Shown here: piece after piece, positions 56,921-64,000 of the stretch | Layout: each line of letters opens with the position of its first letter | Numbering within the stretch: position 1 is the stretch's first letter | NCBI GenBank assembly: GCA_014377425.1 | Contig: JACMPQ010000085.1 | Span: 28,037 to 92,036 of the forward strand | Direction: 5' to 3' | DNA: 64,000 nt | From: Microbacteriaceae bacterium | GTDB taxonomy: Bacteria > Actinomycetota > Actinomycetes > Actinomycetales > Microbacteriaceae | The notes under the pieces: model-generated | Seen by the model: only the letters and a program-made list of their open reading frames with translations | Databases searched by the model: none | What the model was told of the DNA's origin: nothing | Program-made: the position numbers and the translations under genes

Positions 56921-58690
56921 GTGCTTACACGCCTCTCCCAGCTCTTTGTCCGAACCCTCCGCGAGGACCCCGCCGATGCCGAGGTAACCAGCCACCGCCT
57001 TTTACTGCGGGCCGGATACATCCGTCGTCAGGCTCCCGGCGTCTTTGCCTGGCTGCCGCTCGGGCTGAAGGTACGCCGCAAGATTGAGGCGATTATCCGC
57101 GAGGAAATGGAGGCCGCGGGTGCGCAAGAAGTGCATTTTCCGGCGCTTTTGCCTCGTGAGCCCTATGAGGTCACCGGGCGCTGGACCGAGTATGGCGATG
57201 GCATCTTCCGGTTGAAAGACCGCAAGGGTGCCGACTACCTGCTTGCTCCCACCCACGAGGAGGTGTTCACGCTATTGGTGAAAGACCTCTACTCCAGCTA
57301 CAAAGATCTGCCCCTCTCGATTTATCAGATCCAGGACAAGTACCGCGATGAGGCTCGTCCGCGCGCAGGACTGCTACGAGGGCGCGAATTTTCCATGAAG
57401 GATGCCTACTCCTTCGACTACACCGACGCCGGCCTGAACCTCAGCTATCAGAAGCAACGCGACGCCTACGAGCGCATTTTCACCCGCCTCGGCCTCGAAT
57501 ACGTCATCGTGCAGGCGGATGCTGGCGCGATGGGCGGCTCACGCAGCGAAGAGTTTCTGCACCCCACCCCGGTCGGCGAAGACACCTTCGTGCGTACCGC
57601 CGGCGGCTATGCGGCCAACGTCGAAGCATTCCGCACCGTGGTTCCGGAGGCCATCGAGGTTGCCGGTCAGCCGGATGCCATGATCTTTGACTCACCCGAT
57701 AGCGCAACCATCGCCAAACTGGTCGAGCTTGCCAACCGCACGCAGGCGCGCGACGATCGCGCCTGGACCTCGGCCGATACCCTCAAACTGATCCTGCTCG
57801 CGCTCACCAATCTCGATGGCAGCCGTGAGCTCGTGGCCGTGGGGGTTCCCGGGGATCGCGACATTGACCTCAAGCGACTGGAGGTGGTGTTCGCGCCGGC
57901 CGAGGTTGAGCCGGCATCCGAGGGCGATTTCGCCAAAAATGCTCTTCTCATCAAGGGCTACATTGGCCCGTGGTCGCCGACCGGGGCCGTATTCGGCGCC
58001 GAGTCAACAACCAAGATTCGCCTGTTGCTCGATCCACGAATTGTCACCGGAACGGCCTGGATGGCGGGAGCGAACGTTGTCGGTCAGCACGTGTTGAACC
58101 TCGTGGCCGGCCGGGACTTCGTGGCCGATGGGTTTGTAGAGGCAGCCGAGGTGCGCGACGGCGACCTCGCCCCCGACGGCTCCGGCCCCATCGAGGGCGC
58201 CCGCGGCATGGAGATCGGTCATGTTTTCCAGCTGGGACGCAAGTATGCCGAGGCCCTCGGGCTCAAGGTTCTCGACGAGAACGGCAAGCTGGTCACCGTA
58301 ACGATGGGTTCCTACGGCATCGGTGTCACGCGCATCCTGGCAGTGATCGCGGAGTCCAACAACGACGCCAAGGGCTTGATCTGGCCGAAGAACGTGAGCC
58401 CGTTTGACGTGCACGTGATTGCCGCCACAAAGGAAGCCGAGTTGCACGCCCTCGCCGACGAACTTTCGGTGAGGCTTGTGGCTCGCGGTTTCGACGTGCT
58501 CTACGACGACCGCCCGAAGGTATCGGCCGGCGTCAAATTTGGCGATGCTGAGTTGCTCGGTGTACCACTAATTGTGATTGTCGGCCGGGATGCCGCGGCG
58601 GGGCTCGTGGAGTTCTGGGATCGTGCCACGGGCGAGCGTCAATCGGTGTCAATCGATGCAGTCGGTGACTTGCTTTCCGCTCACGTCTAG
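56921..58690 (+). CDS. proS: Prolyl-tRNA synthetase, bacterial type
   Basis: The 589-residue class II synthetase has motif 1 in the [22 protein letters not shown] region, motif 2 around [24 protein letters not shown], the bacterial editing insertion (about 225-390) and motif 3 [19 protein letters not shown]-terminal anticodon-binding domain follows. It starts with GTG and lies between ispG and nusA. Confidence 0.97.
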   Translation: MLTRLSQLFVRTLREDPADAEVTSHRLLLRAGYIRRQAPGVFAWLPLGLKVRRKIEAIIREEMEAAGAQEVHFPALLPREPYEVTGRWTEYGDGIFRLKDRKGADYLLAPTHEEVFTLLVKDLYSSYKDLPLSIYQIQDKYRDEARPRAGLLRGREFSMKDAYSFDYTDAGLNLSYQKQRDAYERIFTRLGLEYVIVQADAGAMGGSRSEEFLHPTPVGEDTFVRTAGGYAANVEAFRTVVPEAIEVAGQPDAMIFDSPDSATIAKLVELANRTQARDDRAWTSADTLKLILLALTNLDGSRELVAVGVPGDRDIDLKRLEVVFAPAEVEPASEGDFAKNALLIKGYIGPWSPTGAVFGAESTTKIRLLLDPRIVTGTAWMAGANVVGQHVLNLVAGRDFVADGFVEAAEVRDGDLAPDGSGPIEGARGMEIGHVFQLGRKYAEALGLKVLDENGKLVTVTMGSYGIGVTRILAVIAESNNDAKGLIWPKNVSPFDVHVIAATKEAELHALADELSVRLVARGFDVLYDDRPKVSAGVKFGDAELLGVPLIVIVGRDAAAGLVEFWDRATGERQSVSIDAVGDLLSAHV

Positions 58691-58698
58691 ATTTTTCC

Positions 58699-58729
58699 AA
58701 ACGGGGGCTCAGTCACTGCGCCCCCGTTT
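58699..58729 (+). terminator. Hairpin terminator candidate behind proS
   Basis: AAACGGGGGC (58699-58708) and GCCCCCGTTT (58720-58729) form a perfect ten-base-pair stem with an eleven-base loop, 9 bases after the proS stop. Only TTT follows, inside the stem, so termination may be partial. Confidence 0.65.
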
Positions 58730-58827
58730 CGGGTCGGCGGGCGCGGGTCGTCACGGCTAACTGGTAGTTTGGGGTACCGAACAGATGTTGTTCGAACGTT
58801 TTCTCAGTTGAATAGTGGAGGCCCCCA

Positions 58828-59823
58828 GTGGACATCGATTTGAGTGTACTTCGGCTCCTGGAGCGGGAACGGGAGATTCCCTTCGAAGAACTCGTCTCCA
58901 TCATCGAACAGGCGATTCTGACCGCCTACCTGAAGCATTCCAATGCCGATGAGCCCGAAGGCGGTGTGGCTCCGGGACGAGTGCACCTCGACCGCAAGAC
59001 CGGCCACGTGACCGTATACATGACCGAATACGACGAAGACGGCCTCGTTGTCGGCGAAAACGAAGACAGCCCGACCGATTTCGGTCGAATTGCCGCATTC
59101 GCCGCGAAGCAGGTCATCAACCAGCGCCTTCGCGATATTGCCGATGAGAATGTGCTCGGCGAATTCAAGGGGCGCGAGGGTGACATCGTCGCCGGAATGA
59201 TTCAGCAGGGTCCGAACCCGCGCATGATCCACGTCGACCTCGGCACCATCGAGGCGATGTTGCCGCCTGAGGAACAGGTTCCCGGTGAGGTTTACGCCCA
59301 CGGGTCGCGAATTCGCGTTTACGTGACGAGTGTTAGCAAAGGGCTGAAGGGTCCGCAGATCACCGTGTCGCGCACGCATCCCTCTCTCGTTCGCAAGCTT
59401 TTTGCTCTGGAAGTGCCAGAAATCGCATCGGGCGCGGTAGAAATTGTGTCGTTGGCTCGGGAGGCAGGCCACCGCACCAAGATCGCCGTGAAGGCCAACG
59501 AGCCGGGGATTAACGCCAAGGGTGCCTGCATCGGCGAGATGGGGCAGCGCGTTCGAGCGGTAACCGCCGAACTCAACAACGAGAAAATCGACATCGTCGA
59601 CTACCACCCCAACCTCGCCAACTTCGTGGCGAACGCCCTCTCGCCGGCGAAGGTTACCTCCGCCTTCATCATCGACGAGTCGACCAAAGCTGTGCGTGCC
59701 CTCGTTCCCGACTATCAGCTCTCGCTGGCGATCGGCAAGGAAGGCCAGAACGCGCGGCTCGCCGCCAAGCTCACGGGCGCGAGAATCGACATCCAGCCGG
59801 ACTCGATCCTGGAAGATAACTAG
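58828..59823 (+). CDS. nusA: Transcription elongation and termination factor NusA
   Basis: The 331-residue protein has an N-terminal RNA polymerase-binding domain (1-125), an S1 domain (about 130-200) and two KH domains (KANEPGINAKGACIGEMGQRVRAVTAELNNEKIDIV and YQLSLAIGKEGQNARLAAKLTGARIDI). It lacks the acidic repeats of E. coli NusA, as is normal in actinobacteria. GTG 58828 follows TGGAGG. rimP, which often precedes nusA, is not present between proS and nusA. Confidence 0.97.
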   Translation: MDIDLSVLRLLEREREIPFEELVSIIEQAILTAYLKHSNADEPEGGVAPGRVHLDRKTGHVTVYMTEYDEDGLVVGENEDSPTDFGRIAAFAAKQVINQRLRDIADENVLGEFKGREGDIVAGMIQQGPNPRMIHVDLGTIEAMLPPEEQVPGEVYAHGSRIRVYVTSVSKGLKGPQITVSRTHPSLVRKLFALEVPEIASGAVEIVSLAREAGHRTKIAVKANEPGINAKGACIGEMGQRVRAVTAELNNEKIDIVDYHPNLANFVANALSPAKVTSAFIIDESTKAVRALVPDYQLSLAIGKEGQNARLAAKLTGARIDIQPDSILEDN

Positions 59824-59918
59824 GACTTCGATTCTGGCGCGGATCCTCGCGCGCTGATTCCGTGACCGGATTTCGGGCGTGCGGCAGTTCGAATCATTTC
59901 AACCAGTGCAGGTGTAAC

Positions 59919-60188
59919 ATGAACCCGGTAAGGACTTGTCTTGGCTGTCGTCAGCGCGCAACAGCATCCTCTCTTCTGAGGGTGGTGGTAGCTCACGGCA
60001 AAGTGGTGGTGGATCACACCTCATCGCTTCCCGGTCGAGGCGCCTGGGTGCATTCCGCTACCGATTGTCTCGACAAGGCACTCTCTCGAAAGACCTTTGG
60101 TCGGGCGTTGAGATTTCCGGCCGTGATCGTCGACGCGGAGTACCTTCGTGCAGAAGTAGTAACAAAACCGCTTGGGAGGCTGCAGTGA
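59919..60188 (+). CDS. ylxR: YlxR family RNA-binding protein (DUF448)
   Basis: From ATG 59919 (AGGTG upstream) the protein has 89 residues, with the family signature RTCLGCRQRATASSLLRVV and LPGRGAWVHSATDCLDKALSRKTFGRAL. YlxR is a small nucleic-acid-binding protein, reported to influence RNase P and transcription in Firmicutes. Its place between nusA and infB is conserved. Confidence 0.92.
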   Translation: MNPVRTCLGCRQRATASSLLRVVVAHGKVVVDHTSSLPGRGAWVHSATDCLDKALSRKTFGRALRFPAVIVDAEYLRAEVVTKPLGRLQ

Positions 60189-60239
60189 TCTTTTACCGCA
60201 CGCCACCCCTAAAGAACAGGCTGACTAGCCGCATGACGA

Positions 60240-60281
60240 ACTAATGAGCACGCACTAATGAGCGACTCGAAATGAGTCCCG
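60240..60281. repeat. 14-bp tandem units between ylxR and infB
   Basis: ACTAATGAGCACGC (60240-60253) and ACTAATGAGCGACT (60254-60267), with a poorer third unit CGAAATGAGTCCCG. They lie in the infB leader, 52 bases after the ylxR stop. Confidence 0.6.
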
Positions 60282-60301
60282 TACTCAACTAATGCCGTCT
60301 T

Positions 60302-60332
60302 TCCTGTCACGGGGGAGGGGGCCCAGACAGGA
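60302..60332 (+). promoter_or_regulatory. Hairpin sequestering the infB ribosome site
   Basis: TCCTGTC (60302-60308) can pair with GACAGGA (60326-60332) around a 17-base G-rich loop. The second arm contains most of the AGGAG (60329-60333) that serves GTG 60338, so pairing would hide the Shine-Dalgarno sequence. Confidence 0.5.
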
Positions 60333-60337
60333 GAATT

Positions 60338-63124
<2,787 letters not shown>

Positions 63125-63169
63125 TTTGCCCGTGGTGAATCTCTCGCACTGACTTGCATGTGAATCAAG

Positions 63170-63236
63170 CGGATGTCGCCAGCTGAGTCGTCAGGGCCCC
63201 AACGGGTCAGGGCGGCCGGGTGGCGGCATCCGTTTT
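63170..63236 (+). terminator. Possible terminator behind infB
   Basis: CGGATGTCGCC (63170-63180) pairs with GGCGGCATCCG (63222-63232) with one mismatch and is followed by TTTT. The 41-base loop is long and G/C rich, so this is a weak call. rbfA could still be reached by read-through. Confidence 0.4.
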
Positions 63237-63325
63237 GCACTTATCTATGTCTTCTGCTTCGCACTACCCTCGTCGCACCGGCGGGGCACACCGTTTCACA
63301 GCAATACGTTTAGGAAGAGTTTCCC

Positions 63326-63772
63326 ATGGTGGATCCAGCCCGCGCCCGCAAGATGGCCGACCGCATCAAGGTGGTCATCGCTAAGACACTCGAACGTGGG
63401 TTGAAGGATCCGCGCATTGGGTTCGTGACCATCACCGACGTGAAGGTAACCGGCGACCTGCAGCATGCCAGCGTGTTTTACACCGTCTATGGCTCGGACG
63501 AGGAGCGCACCGATTCGGCGGCAGCCTTGAAGTCTGCAACCGGAATGCTTCGTTCGGAGCTCGGTAAGAACCTAACCTCGCGGCTCACCCCGTCGCTGGA
63601 GTTCATCGCTGACGCTATTCCGGAAAACGCCAAGCACATCGAGGATCTTCTCGCCGAGGCGAGCAAGCGTGATCACGAGGTGGAGACCCTGAAGAAGACC
63701 GCGAGCTACGCGGGCGATGCCGACCCCTATGTGAAGCCGCGCGAGTATGTGGAGGACGACGAGCAGGAGTAG
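63326..63772 (+). CDS. rbfA: Ribosome-binding factor A
   Basis: RbfA helps mature the 30S subunit. The 148-residue protein has the KH-like fold starting MVDPARARKMADRIKVVIAKTLERGLKDPRIGFVTITDVKVTGDLQHASVFYTVYG. An acidic tail (EYVEDDEQE) ends it. GGAAGAG precedes the ATG. truB, which usually follows, is absent here. Confidence 0.95.
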   Translation: MVDPARARKMADRIKVVIAKTLERGLKDPRIGFVTITDVKVTGDLQHASVFYTVYGSDEERTDSAAALKSATGMLRSELGKNLTSRLTPSLEFIADAIPENAKHIEDLLAEASKRDHEVETLKKTASYAGDADPYVKPREYVEDDEQE

Positions 63773-63875
63773 CCTTCGGTTCCGGGGGTGGGCCAGCGTT
63801 CACGCAGTCCGAACTCAACGGGATCGTATGTCTGCGCGGTGTTCTCGGCGGGCGGCATTTCTCGCCTGTTGCTTT

Positions 63876-64000
63876 TTAGAAGGGTGGTGGGTCGGCTTCG
63901 CGGTGGTATCCGGTGGGGCTGGTCCAGACTGCCGTGTCGGTTCCCGGGGGTTTCTCTACCCGCCATTTGGTGTGGTGTTTCATCGTGTGATGTTTCCGAC
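63876..64000 (-). CDS. C-terminal end of a DUF222/HNH endonuclease-like protein (cut by window edge)
   Basis: On the minus strand the frame entering from the right edge reads RKHHTMKHHTKWRVEKPPGTDTAVWTSPTGYHREADPPPF and stops with TAA at 63876-63878. The HH...KHHTKW stretch followed by WTSPTG matches, from memory, the C terminus of the DUF222 proteins with HNH nuclease motifs that are multicopy in Microbacteriaceae. The gene converges on rbfA and takes the place where truB is expected. Only about 41 codons are visible. Confidence 0.7.
   Translation of the reverse strand, partial: RKHHTMKHHTKWRVEKPPGTDTAVWTSPTGYHREADPPPF

Noticed and set aside
58778..58796. LexA-type SOS box upstream of nusA (CGAAC..GTTGTTCG)
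   Set aside because: Half-sites have the wrong spacing and one half is degraded; nusA is not an expected SOS gene.

Overview
The window is 64 kb of an actinobacterial chromosome of roughly 60% GC. It most probably comes from a Microbacteriaceae genome. The signs are the gene order rho-prfA-prmC-tsaC-wecA-atpIBEFHAGDC, the dxr-site-2-protease-ispG-proS-nusA-ylxR-infB-rbfA run, frequent GTG/TTG starts, and the tail of what looks like a DUF222/HNH-type endonuclease at the right edge. No tRNA, rRNA, CRISPR array or complete insertion sequence was seen.

Layout. (1) 1-12.4 kb: the 3' end of rho, then translation termination (prfA, prmC), tRNA t6A synthesis, an undecaprenyl-phosphate GlcNAc-1-P transferase and the complete F1Fo ATP synthase operon, closed by a strong hairpin. 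(2) 12.5-20 kb: yaaA, the DNA alkylation repair pair ogt-tag, an aldo/keto reductase, a three-gene polar amino acid ABC importer, a VOC protein and a PEP-mutase/isocitrate-lyase superfamily enzyme. (3) 20-25 kb: polyamine catabolism, with a leftward lrp-transaminase-FAD oxidoreductase operon and a divergent aminobutyraldehyde-type dehydrogenase. (4) 25.2-42.9 kb: an eight-gene cluster on the + strand encoding PP2C phosphatase, Ser/Thr kinase, a 2052-residue Ig/FN3 surface protein, MoxR AAA+ ATPase, DUF58 protein, a TgpA-like transglutaminase-fold membrane protein, a zinc-ribbon/FHA protein and an EccC/FtsK-like ATPase. (5) 42.7-50.3 kb: alanine dehydrogenase, a potDABC-type polyamine importer, a second class III aminotransferase and an OsmC protein. 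(6) 50.5-63.8 kb: a tandem FKBP lipoprotein, dxr, an inserted secreted beta-helix gene with a 0.6 kb AT-rich spacer, the site-2 protease, ispG, proS, nusA, ylxR, infB and rbfA.

How the genes fit together. Regions 3 and 5 read as one polyamine uptake and degradation locus interrupted by the surface-protein cluster of region 4. The transaminases would make alanine from pyruvate, and alanine dehydrogenase would return it to pyruvate. Region 4 is the most interesting part. Its gene content matches, from memory, the PFNA cluster described in Bifidobacterium (kinase, FN3 protein, AAA ATPase, DUF58, transglutaminase, phosphatase), but here it is joined to an FHA reader and an EccC-like translocase ATPase. 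The transglutaminase-fold protein has lost its catalytic Cys and His, and the ATPase lies beside no other type VII secretion gene. My reading is a phosphorylation-controlled machine that assembles or exports the giant surface protein; this is inference.

Two sequence-level patterns recur. Short tandem arrays (13-20 bp units) sit at or just behind stop codons, and in two cases fill the whole stop-to-start gap. Seven genes carry a TANNNT box exactly six bases before the start codon, as expected for leaderless transcripts.
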